Positions 1-11,400 of a stretch of DNA of 64,000 bases are shown piece after piece; the stretch's first letter is position 1, and every line of letters starts with the position of its first letter. The notes beneath the pieces were generated by a model. The model ran no database searches, was not told the origin of the DNA, and saw nothing but the letters and a program-made list of their open reading frames with translations. The DNA comes from Eublepharis macularius (Eukaryota; Chordata; Lepidosauria; Squamata; Eublepharidae): assembly GCF_028583425.1 (NCBI RefSeq), contig NC_072790.1, positions 64,442,052 to 64,506,051 on the forward strand. The letters are read 5' to 3'. Position numbers and translations under genes: made by a program.

Positions 1-1006
1 TGGGGGGGCATCCCATCCCCCTCCACTATTTCCTCTTCCCCATCCCTGATAGTTCTAATAGCCTCTCCCCATTTCCTGCTTGTCTCCTTCTCACTCAAAC
101 CCAACTCAACTTTATCTGCCACATCATCTTCAGCTTTACCTTCCCCCTCCCCGGCTTCTACCTGGGAAAACTATGGCCCAGTTGCATGGCACCACTTCAC
201 AAGTGGGAGCCAGTTACATACTAGGGAAGCTGCAGGGACTTGCAGGTGGTATTCCATACCCCGCTCCCTCACACTATTTCCTCTTTCTGTCCTCTTAGAA
301 ACCCCCATATCCTCACCTTTCCATGCTTCCTTCTCACCCACCCCCAATCTAGTTTTTATTTGGCCCCCATCTTCAGCTATATTTATTATACCCTTGCCTT
401 TCTCCACAACAGGAACCCAAAGAAACTCACATCATTCCCCTGTTCCATTTTATCCTCACAACAGTCCTGTGATGTAGGTTAGGCAGAAAAAATGTAACTG
501 GCCAAGTGAGCTTCCACAGTAGTGTGGTGATGTTAATGTGGGTCTCCCAGATGCTAAAACTCTAACCACTACACTAGATTGGCTTTCAGGGGATGGTTGC
601 TCTTGAATAGTAGCAAGCAGCCAGGCCTGGGTGACTCCTGCAAGTAGTTAATTACTTTCTGCTGGGTTTGACACCTCCCGCCCGTGAGTTCCTCTCATGG
701 CTAAAACAACCCTGGAAAGGACCCTGCCCCCCTTCTCCTGCCTTTTACTGATTGAAATAAAGCGTTGAAGGCTGGCAATACTGTTGCAGTTGCCTAGCGA
801 CCCCCACAATGCCCACCATTTCTTAAAACTACAGGCGCTGCTTCTATTATTTGGGGATGGGGCTTAACCTCTGGTGTATTTTGTGTAGATTTTAGATTTT
901 TCTACAAACCTAGGCCTTTTGCAGGTATGCAGAAAGACATCTTGGCTTCATGGCTCCAATCGCCAGATTTTCATATCCATAGATTTGGCCACGTTAAACA
1001 TTAGAT
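1..1006 (-). repeat. composite repeat copy L (A-B-SINE-C order), cut by window edge
   Basis: Read on the minus strand: module A starts near 1006 (TGGCCAAATCT), B lies at about 740-590, a tRNA-like SINE at 590-392 and a purine-rich module C at 390-1. The same modules occur in the same order at 43.27-44.29 kb and 58.84-60.31 kb. It lies in the downstream flank of DST. Confidence 0.7.
392..590 (-). mobile_element. tRNA-derived SINE (Sauria-SINE-like) inside composite repeat
   Basis: On the minus strand it begins GTGTAGTGGTTAGAGT (A-box-like). It carries a B-box-like region in GGGAGACCCACATT and a body with CACATC-type CTAACCTACATCACAGGAC. This fits squamate tRNA-derived SINEs. Confidence 0.65.
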
Positions 1007-1404
1007 ATAATGATACGCTTCCTAATGCAATGTTTGTGCCACTGTAAGCTCAAGAGAGCATCCTCTCCTTCATACAATCTCACCTCGATTCACTTGACTT
1101 TCTTCCAATTTTCTTTCTCTTCATATGTCCACTTAGCATTCTTTCATTCATGACACAAGACTATCACGTTCTTGTACAAAAGCAAAATTGCCAGAGTAAA
1201 ACAAATGGCAATCTGTCATATTACGTATTATATGAAAAAGTTGCATTAAGCAGAAAGTTCAGCAATTATTCAAAATTTGGTGCAGAATAGGAAAATTAAA
1301 TCGAAAAGTGTCCTGAAAGTTATGGTTTAGGGGTATTGCAGATTAGATGTTTTAAAACATGACACTCAATACTGATTTTTATGAGATACAAGTAATACAA
1401 CAGC
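1007..1404. other. downstream flank of DST, no feature recognised
   Basis: A/T-rich sequence between the inferred poly(A) site and the composite repeat. I see no open frame, repeat or regulatory site that can be supported. Confidence 0.4.
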
Positions 1405-1424
1405 AACAAAGAGAAGGAACAAGA

Positions 1425-1430
1425 TTTATT
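1425..1430 (-). promoter_or_regulatory. distal poly(A) signal AATAAA of DST
   Basis: AATAAA on the minus strand about 780 nt after the stop, followed by the T/G-rich stretch TTTGTTGCTGTTGT near 1395-1410, a good downstream element. Confidence 0.55.
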
Positions 1431-1971
1431 TCATAGATTTTTCCTTTTCTTTTTTTCAAGCAAAACTGCTTTGATATAAAATGAGTCCAATGATACAGTG
1501 CTATCATCCACTCAAGCAAAAGAAAACCTCACATTGACATCAATGCAGATTATACTGGCATTCTTATACAAGTGTAATTGGTGTAGTATCCAGATTGTGT
1601 CTGGCCTCTTTTAAAGCAATGGCACAGAAAATGCTGCAAGATATTGGAGTATTGTAGTACTGGCAAGTGCTCTTTAAGTAACTTTCTCAGTGAGTTCTCT
1701 GGAGAATGCTGTTTAATTAACCGCTCTGTGAATGGTGTCTTCTGTTCCTTAATGTCCCTGCCACACACCTTTTAGTGTCCATTCTGCTCAAAATGCATAA
1801 TTTTGCCTTTTGTCTTGTGTTTTAAGACAATGTTATGAGGTATCCTTTACTGTTACTCTAATGATGAAGCAACAGGCCTTCTTGACTTAGGACGCAAAGA
1901 CTTCACTGTACATTCAGAAATTGCTTTTAGTGATCTTTCTACACATTACTGCAAACAACCGTTAGTTTACA

Positions 1972-1977
1972 TTTATT
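1972..1977 (-). promoter_or_regulatory. proximal poly(A) signal AATAAA of DST
   Basis: TTTATT on the plus strand reads AATAAA on the minus strand, about 230 nt after the stop codon. It is followed within 40 nt by GT-rich sequence. Confidence 0.55.
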
Positions 1978-2208
1978 AAAAAACCTCTTTCCCCTGTTCA
2001 CATAGGATATGGCATAAACAAAACAAAACTTGACAAAAATTATACACATAAAACAAACAAGACAAATACACAAATAAGGCCATCTGCAAAATTAAAAATC
2101 CAAATTCTCTTAATATTTCACAATAATTTCTACAGAATATTTTACATCTTACAAACTTAAATATTTTTAATGCACAGGATTGAGAAGACTTTGACCGAGC
2201 CAATCAGA

Positions 2209-2474
2209 CTATCTCTTGGAGGACTTGTCTAATTTGTTGGCAGGCAACCTTCTTTGCGGAGTTGGGATTTTGGAAGGCTTGGCAGATCCAGACCGAGAAG
2301 AAGGTCGGGGTGTTGGTCTGCTTGCAATGCGAACAGTCTCTGACACATCTGAGCACACTGACTGGATTTCTGAAATGTCAAAGTCAGAGGCATCACTGCC
2401 CCGGCGGCTACTAGATCTGCTGCCAGCCTTGCTTCCTGCCCGACTTCCAGGCCTGCTTGGAGTTTTTCTAGTTT
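2209..2474 (-). CDS. DST: DST last coding exon (GSR repeats, SKIP motif, stop)
   Basis: Encodes the last 88 residues (1405-1492): [48 protein letters not shown]..., then [11 protein letters not shown] and KLDKSSKR, stop TAG at 2209-2211. The basic GSR repeats bind the microtubule lattice in spectraplakins. SKIP fits the SxIP class that recruits EB1 at growing microtubule ends. Acceptor TTGCAG|AAACTA, phase 1 in. Confidence 0.96.
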
Positions 2475-5400
2475 CTGCAAGAGGAAGGAAGAAATACATC
2501 CAGTGCAAACAGAGGCAGAAGAGGCAAACAAGGAAGATGCTTTGGAACAGACTCCTCTCCACACCCAATTCCCTCTATGCCCAATGTCCCATGCTAAGAG
2601 CTGCAGAGGCAGCAGCACACATACAGAGAGCTGCCTGAGCAAAGGCTACTCTGTTCTTGGGAATGTCCTGTTAGGAATACTCTGGTACACAGAACATTAT
2701 CTGTTGGCACAAGAAAATGGGTTTAACCTGGAATGTGTGCCTGCCAGCCCCTGCAGGCACAACACAATGTGTGCCTGCCAACCCCTGCAGGCACAACAAT
2801 GACCAGGGCATTTAAAAGGACAGATATCCTACTGATTTTAATACAATTTACTTCCCCTTAGAAGCCACAGCTGAAACTTTTCACACTAGTCTCTTCTACT
2901 TTGGCATCAGGGCAACCATATTAGACATAAAGTCAACATAAAGTCAAGCTACGTGTCCAGGTCTGGATGTATCTGTTTTGTTTTGGCTATGCAATACCTC
3001 TCTTCAAATCTTTACGTTCAATTCCTATTTGATCCAGAACAAGATCTTCCTCCATTAACATGGGTTTGGGTCACTCCACCCCCCACCCTGCAATTTCAGC
3101 CCAACTTCATAGCCTAGTATATTCTGACCCATGAACTTTGCTCCTCCGCTACCCTCAGCCCTCCAAAGGTCTCCACTCCCCTAAATAACTCTGCCCTTTC
3201 TCCTTGGCTGCTTCCTGTGCCTGGAACCTTTCTCACAGAACACCTATATGATGTTGCCCTTTTCAAATTCAACATAACTTGCTTTCTCTGTCAAATCTTT
3301 GACACAACCCCGAAGTCCCTCTTCCGTACTGACACTAAGAATATGAAGGCATATTCTTTCCCTTCACCCTCAGCTGTTCCTTCCTGATCCCCTTGTGTTC
3401 ATTTACTTTCCAGGATTTTAGGTTTTAGTTTCTTCAGGTTAGGGACTTTTCTTCTTGTGCTCTGTAAAGGCCCACAGGCATGGACTGCACCATGTAAATA
3501 GCAACACAATCGTAACCCTGCGTTAATATCAACTTGGCCAGCAACCAGAATCTTGTGGAAATCAATTCCTTGCCACATCAGCCTCACAAAGAGGGGGAGG
3601 AGGAGGAGGCCACAGGGTGTCATAAGCAGATATGCTGCTGAATGAGTGACCTTTCAACAAAGAGCAAAGCAGATGGCCTGCACACAGATAAGAAGTATTA
3701 CATATAACTACAAAGAAGCCAAAGCAAGAAAGATGCACAATGATTTTTATCTTTGTACACAGCCTTGATGTTCTTATGACTATGAGGATAGTATAAAAAT
3801 AACTTTAGTAAACAATGAGATTGAACACTAGGCACAAGTTCAAATGTTCTTAAACTTCATGTGTACAAAGCTGTGTGGAAGTAGTAATCTTGGACTTGGT
3901 GCAACCATGCTAACAACATCTCGGCAGCAATCTGTGTCAACAGAGCAGCTCACTTTTTAAAATCTATTGCAAATGCCAACGTGATTGTGCCAGATCAGGT
4001 TTTAATCCCACCCACTGTATTGACCTACTAGCCCTATAACTCCAGGGATCCTAGCACTCACCTGCAAAATGTGCCCTGACTCTTGTAGCTGCTGTTGAGA
4101 TTAGGCCACTGTCTTCTCCAGAATGGAAACCCTTCCCTGACAGATATCCTGGCAATCGAAGTTTACTCCCTTGTATTGGAGTTCCCTGTTAGATACAATA
4201 ATGAATGAATGAATGAAAAAACTGTAAGAACCAGCATCAAGCAGAGCTGAATTCAGAATTCCATCTTCTTTGGAACATGCACGACAAAGAAAAAGCTATA
4301 CCAAAAAGTGATATGATTTGGAAAGGGAACCAAAGAGTAACAGTATGTAGTAAGTTGATCACTGTGTTATGGCTCCTATTTTGTGGTAGCAGAACAGTGC
4401 TCCTAAAGTGAACTTTCCAAACTCCTTCCCCACAACGCACCCTAATGTGCCCCTGAAATCATGTCCCTGGAGAGTAGTGGAGCCCTGGGGCTACATGGGG
4501 ATCTACAGTGGGAGAAGGAAACTTGCAAAAACCACACACTCTTTTCTGCTGCCCGAAGTGCCTTCTGCCAATAGAAAACAAAGTTAAGATCTCAACCTTT
4601 TAATTCAAGCATATTAATGCTTATGATTGTGTACATGGATTCTTGCTACCACAGTAATTCATTAACTAGGTCACGGTTTATAAATTTGGTCAAGGGTTCT
4701 TAAGAAAATTTAATTGATATGTGACTAGGTAGTATCTGGCAGAACTCACACATATAGATAGTTGTTATTCATGGTTTGAAATATGCTCATTTTCACTGAA
4801 TTCACGTATTTTAGGCCCAGAGAAGCAACCAAGATGCAAACCAAGGAAAGGAAAGCACAACTAGACTACTGATGAGGAATGTCATGTTTCAAGGGTCCTT
4901 CAGTCATGGCCTAAAAAGATTTTGAACTTCAGTGTTCTAAGCCTTCAACCCTTAATATGTGTGTACTATTGAGGAGCAATGGAGGATACTTAAAATGCCT
5001 ACTACAGGCTTTGAAGGATCGATATTTAGTAAGCAAAGCCACCAAGAATTAAGTTCCACATGGGAGAGCAATTAAATGAATGCCTAGTTTTGGCAATAAA
5101 TGACTAGATTTCCAGTTTGTGAATCCCTCTGCCTTCCAAATATGACTCTTTGTTGGTTTATCAATAATAATATACCTTTCTCTACGTAACCCTGGTATAA
5201 TCAAGTCAGTTTTCTGAGGAGCCAGAAAAAAGCAAGTATCGTATTAGAAATCATCAGCATTTCATATCCTACACTATATTTTAAGTCTTATGGAAATTCA
5301 GGAACAGTAATCCTACATGTGAAGCAAATGTGGCAGAAAGAATGAGGACAGCTGTATGTTTTTTCTCCTCAGTAAGCAAAGCAAGACAACATTCTGTAAA

Positions 5401-8400
5401 CTGACACTGTAAACAATCTGGGGGGCAGCATTAGAACTGGACCCTGTACAGATGTACAACAGACAAACAAGCAACAGCAGCAAGACAATTTTCCCTGAAC
5501 TAACCATCCAAGTGCCCTCTATCCTAAAAGAAAGAAGGGTTATATAAAAGTATTGGAAAGTGTTTACTGAGTCAATTCATCTTTTACTTAGGAGTTTTAT
5601 TACTGACTTAAAGGAGAACTTTACAATCTTTACCATATTTAAAATCTTTAACATAACTTATACTCCTACGTACTTGAGGACTGCTACCTACCCTAACTTA
5701 TGTTGCAAGAACTATCCAAGAACTGATCTCTCATACCCTCTTTAAACTATTCGTACATAAGGTTTTTACCACAATGGCACAAGGTGACACATGTACAGTG
5801 ATTTTCCCTATATCTATGAGACCTTTTCCCTTGGAGAACTACTAAAGTCTGATCCTGATGCTGTCTGAGACATTTTTATTTCAACTTGCTGGACTTAAGG
5901 AGGAATGGGATAATTTTAATTTTGTCATTATATTGTGCTTACTGTGTCACTAGATATTTTATTTCTGGATTTATCAAATTTTCATTTTACTATCATTTCC
6001 TATCTTCAGCCATCAGGGGTGGGACCAACTATGAACTGAGCCAACTGCCATAGTCTACATTGTCTGACACAGATTTAAACATGCTTAAACATATAGATTT
6101 CATAGATTACAAACACACAACTCTATGTAGGACTGTGCCCTAACGAACAAATAAAGTCTAGTTGGTAATGAAAGTCAATGAGATACAAGCAGGTAAAACA
6201 ATAGTGGGGTCATATATGTTAGTGCAGGAATGTGAAAGCTCTTTTTCAGTTTCACAGAAATGTTTATCAGGTGGAATGGGAAGGAAGGAGAAACTCAGAC
6301 AAAGAACTACATCATCTGGGTTATGTGTACCTGAGATTCCACATATATGGAACCCACTGTCTTTTTTTGACTGTGGTTATTTATAGTTCAAAAGACATGC
6401 TTGTAAAGTCAACAACCATCACACATAAAAAGCACATTAAAGACCGATCAATTTACAGGCTTTAAAAAAGGAAAAAGAGAAAATCACATTGTTGGACAGA
6501 ATGAAAATAAATAAGAGTGAATTAATATGTAAAGTGTACTGCACAGCTGAACAAGTGTAGTGAGTGACTGTTAGCTAACAGAATAGTTTTAGTGAAGGAA
6601 ATTTTTGTTAGACTAGAATATCCATCCATTACTGTACCTCTGTGGATGACACTTGATATTCAGAGCACTCTGGTGGCTTACAAGGAGATGACGTTTTGCT
6701 GTTTATCAACCATGGTTTACCATAGTTGCGTGTTAAATGATGGGGTGTCTGTATGGAACAATGGCAAATCACAAGGGTGAAGAACAGTTGATGGAACACA
6801 ATGTCATGGAGTGGAATATTCAGATTATGGAGACCGAATCTCCCAGTCATAGTCAAAAGCAAAAGACACCAAAACAAAAGCAGGAGCAACTGACAACAAG
6901 CATTCTAAACAAAGAAGGATGTATGTGTGCTTTTAAAAATGCAGTGGTGGAGTTAATGTTTTTCTCCTTTAAAAAGTTTATTCCGGTTTCCAATTAGCTT
7001 ACATGTTTTTTCCCAGGCTTGCATGACCGCTGCAATTGTAGGGGGTGGGGGGGAAATAATGAAAAAAAATTGTTAGCTTTTTTTGAGAAACAGAAGAATT
7101 AAAAACTTCCCTATTGATTTTAAAATAAAGTATTGCAAATTGTATCATGCTTGGTCCCTATTTTATTAACTAACGCATTATGCTTCAATACTGCAATGCG
7201 CAGAACGTACCTTGGGTGTGCTGGTTGCAACAGATGGTGTTGGTGCTGTTTGGGCAGGGGGATTTGACACAGATGTGGATCTGTTAGGTGAAGCACCCCG
7301 TGAAGAAGGTCGTGATCTGCGCCCCCTTGGTCGGAAGGCAGCCATACTTTGGCTGGCTCCATCAGCCAAAATGAACTTCTCACGTAGCTCCATATTTGTC
7401 CTTCCTTTAGCTACAACATATGAAGAAGATCGGGGAGCAAAGTCATTCCTTTATCTCGCTTTCATGCTGTCAGCGATGCCCAGTCTCACACAAATAGGCC
7501 AGACAAATCAAACACATTACTAAAGAATGCATTTGGTTGAGACAGAAGAGTTCATTTGTAGAATATGCATTATCTAACATTTTTATGCCAGCAAAGATGA
7601 ACTGCTGTCAACATAAATCAGCATGATAATGGGATGGCTCAACATGCTACTCAGCTTACCAGTGAACGGACACAACCTGAAGACCCATTTGACTAATGCT
7701 ATTGCTACTCATACTGGCTCAGATGACTCAGAAACAGATGCTGGCTATGATGAATAAATATTGAGAGAAAAGCATAAACCATATTAATTCTAAACTATAA
7801 AGTAATGCAGTTTGGCAGCATGCAATGACAAACAGAAACTCCCAAACGATAAGAAAGTAACTGGATGCTGGGCAGACACACACAGGTGAAGAGGCAAACA
7901 TGAGAACCTTCCATAAGGACCAGATGCCTATACAGGTTAGCGTTTGGCTTTCTCTACGTTAACAGCAATTGCTTTTGAAACACTCTCTTCAAGTGCATCA
8001 AAGGGAATTTAGAGGCAAGCTCTCAAAGCACCAGCCAGTGCAGCAAGTGTTAAGCTAAAAAAAAGATGATACGTGAAGCGTTTTGTTAAATATATATATA
8101 TATATATTTACGTATATATATCTCAAAGCAAAGTGGGAAAGAAATGGAAAAGAACGTAAGAACAGGAGAGACAAAAGAGAGGGGTTTGCCAACCTATAGT
8201 AGGCTGAGTGGTAATTGAAGAGTTTGATTCCGAACGTAACATTTTACTCCCGTGATGATGAACTAGAAAAAATGACACAGGATATGGGTCATATTAAAGA
8301 AAATCGTTAGCAGGAGAAGAAATCAATTACAGCAGTTGCATATGCAAGAGATTCAAAGCTGCAGGCCGAGAGACAGATCTTAAGTGGTAGAAAGTTCTCT

Positions 8401-11400
8401 CTAAGAACCAGAGTTCTCTTAAGCAACAGTAAAACACTTTTGGTAAAATCTTCATTTTAGACAGTCCTAATGTCATCTGTGCCAAAAATGGCTTCCCTGC
8501 CAACATAAGGAAGAGATGGGAGTGGAAAATAAATATGTAATCTTATGTGGCGTGAAATGAGTGCAGAACACAGTGTTTGAATATAATGGAGTGTGAATAG
8601 TTATTAAGCCATCCTACCCAACCCCTCAATCAGCTAACAGTTTTTTGCAGCTCACCTCTGACCTCAGCCTGTCCACACACAGTCAACATTTCTGAGACCC
8701 TGCCTACAGAGTTATGAAATCTTGCCTCCCTCATTGGCAGAGACATTTTTTCTTTCAAAAAGTCTGTTAACCTTGGAAAGAGAATTTATATTGCTAAAAT
8801 AAACCCACATTTTTGGGTCATTAGAGTCATATTCTGTATGCTAAGTGCATCTTTTAGTGAAAATTTCTTTTTTAAAAAACAAAACCTCCCATAATGGATA
8901 GAAGACATAACCCAACTTTGGGCAAAGCCAAAAATCTTCTCATATTTGTATTCCCTGAAGTTGAGGCTTTCCACCCTAGTTACACTAAGCTTGGTGACAA
9001 CTTGCATCTTTGTTTATTTATTTATTTCCACCAAATGTTATCTTATAGTCAAACAACGAATACACCAAGTCTGGGTGTTCTGGTGCAGGCCTGGCATTGA
9101 GTCAGTACAGCCAGGCACTAACTGAGGCCCACTGCCCTTGTGCAGAGGGCCAACATCCCATTGCTCAGTGCCAGAAGCACCTGGTGGCACAGAAGTTAGC
9201 AGAGTGCAGAAGAATCAGGCATTGCTGTCCCCTCCCTCAATCAGCCTGGAGGACTTTGTGTCAATCACCCATTTCCTAGTGGGAAGAGCAGTGAAGGGAA
9301 TACATAAAACCCTTCTGTGCTCTTTTTAGATTCAAAAGAAATAAGGAAATACTGAAAAACCGAAACTTGAGAAAATTAAACTTGCACTTTCTGTCGTAAC
9401 TGGACTCGGTGGTGGCGATGAACTGCAGTTAGGGAGGAAAGTGACCACAAAATTGGGAGGGGGAGGAGGGAGCTGTGATTGAAAGACCTGTCTTCAGGAG
9501 CCAATAAAAAGTTCTAGCTGAGTTGTTTATGTTGACTCTTGATACACCTGTGTGGTGAGAAGGTCCACAAGCATAACTTCTACTTTTCACAGCACATTTG
9601 TTTTTAACCTAGATCTAAGGAATTATGACTACATCCAGAGACAGTCAGTCCCCTAATCAAAGAAGGGGAGAAGAAAGGCTCATTAATTGGCTTTTTATTG
9701 AGTCAGAAAAAAGACCTTATTTCATTTGATTAGCAGTATGACTGCAGCAGTCAATTATAATCAGAGTCAGATCTCCGAAAGCCACATGTCCTGTTAGATT
9801 CTGTAGAGTGGAATATGAGATGTGATGATGCAATTAGTTGGACTTTCAGTGCAGACTGTATAATTATCTCTTTGGCCTGCTTTTCACTTATTTCTGTACA
9901 ACTGAAATGTAAAATGAGACTCAAGTATATAGACATGGAGTTCTCATTAGTTCATTCCTCTTCTTAACCATGCCTGAAATATCCACCTGTGTCGTTAGGA
10001 TCAAATTAGGGTTCTTGTTTTGCACTTCGGAGCATATTTCATAAAATGAGGAACGGGTAAGACAGAATTAGCCTAATCAAAGAAAAAATATATACAAACA
10101 TGTATGTCAAGAAATAGTCTGTACTACAAATACAACTTTCATTCCTAAACTTGCAGCTTCCCAACTCTGTTCAATACAGAGAACGCTTAAATAAGCAAAT
10201 AATCAACCTCTGCTGCTACTTTGTATTTCCAAAAAGCAAAAGTAGCAAATCCCCCTTTTTTAAAGTTACTGTTATTCCACCTGGAATCAGCAAGCTGTAA
10301 CACTTACCATTCTTCTTGAATTTCCCCTTTATCCATATGAGTTGAGCTGAGAATCATATATAACACATACTAGAATGCACCATAGAGGCTTGAAAACACC
10401 CTCACCAAAATTTAGTTGACAGATTCTCTAGTGCCCTTTCCCAGTCCCCCAACTCAGGTTTTTTCCTACACAGCCATTCCTCTGTTGGATGTGCTGTTCT
10501 CAATGCTTGTTGTCTCGTGTCAGTGAGAACCCAGAACCTGAACCTGAAGAAACCCTCACACGCACACTGAAGTTTTCCTCAAGTCCCTTCAGCACTGCCC
10601 ATTGTACCATGTGTTGAAATAAGATCAGGTTGCTAACTGACCAGGACAAACCTCCTACCTATGTGGCCAAGCTGTTTTCTATTGACTATAGTCAGTACTA
10701 TTATTTTTCAGCAAAGGTCAGCAGAAACATATTCAGCTACTGCACACGCCTGAACTCAGTAACTCATACATGTGCAAGCAGTGACCAGAATGCTGAGTAC
10801 AGCTCCAGCACAGCATTTCATATGGTAAGACTACAGTATGCATGTGTGGCTCCTATGTACGCAGTCTCTATGGATGAACCCTGGTGAGAGAAAACAGGGT
10901 AGATAAAGAAGACTAAACAAGAAAAGAAGTGGCAGGCAGTATCGGCACTTCAGGGACCCTCCCCCTCACGTGCTCCCCTAAGCAGTTCCTATGTGCTATA
11001 CTCAAAACCAAGTGCTGACTCAGCCCATGTGGTGTGCCTGCTAGCCACTGGAGCAAACCAAATACTTTTACTATTAGTCTCAGTCTACTGACACGGCCAT
11101 CTGGCTCCACCTGAGAAGCAGATTTTATTAAAAAAAATTAGGTGACACATCCAAGAAGCATCTTATATTTCTAGTTCCCAGTTATATAATTTTTTTATTT
11201 GCATCTCATATGAAAATAAGATTCCCTCCACATTAATTTCTTTAAATGATGGAGAGAGGGGAAGATAAGAGATAGGGAAATGGTCTCTTTCAGAAATGTG
11301 ATCCCTAAAGCGACTGTTCCACCTCATCCCTTGAAAAGACCAACCTAATGCAACTAAATTCAGTCAGTACTTACTGCACAGAGCCAGCCGAGCTTTTCCC

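Larger units (their letters stand above)
1405..2208 (-). other. DST: DST 3' untranslated region (extent inferred)
   Basis: A/T-rich sequence follows the stop codon without recognisable repeats. Its end is inferred from poly(A) signals at 1972-1977 (short form) and 1425-1430 (long form, about 0.8 kb). The 3' cleavage point near 1405 is an estimate. Confidence 0.6.

Noticed and set aside
2229..2642. 137-codon minus-strand frame overlapping the last DST exon
   Set aside because: An out-of-frame shadow of the conserved tail, which is read in the frame ending at 2209. Kept only as a hypothetical skip product in the findings.
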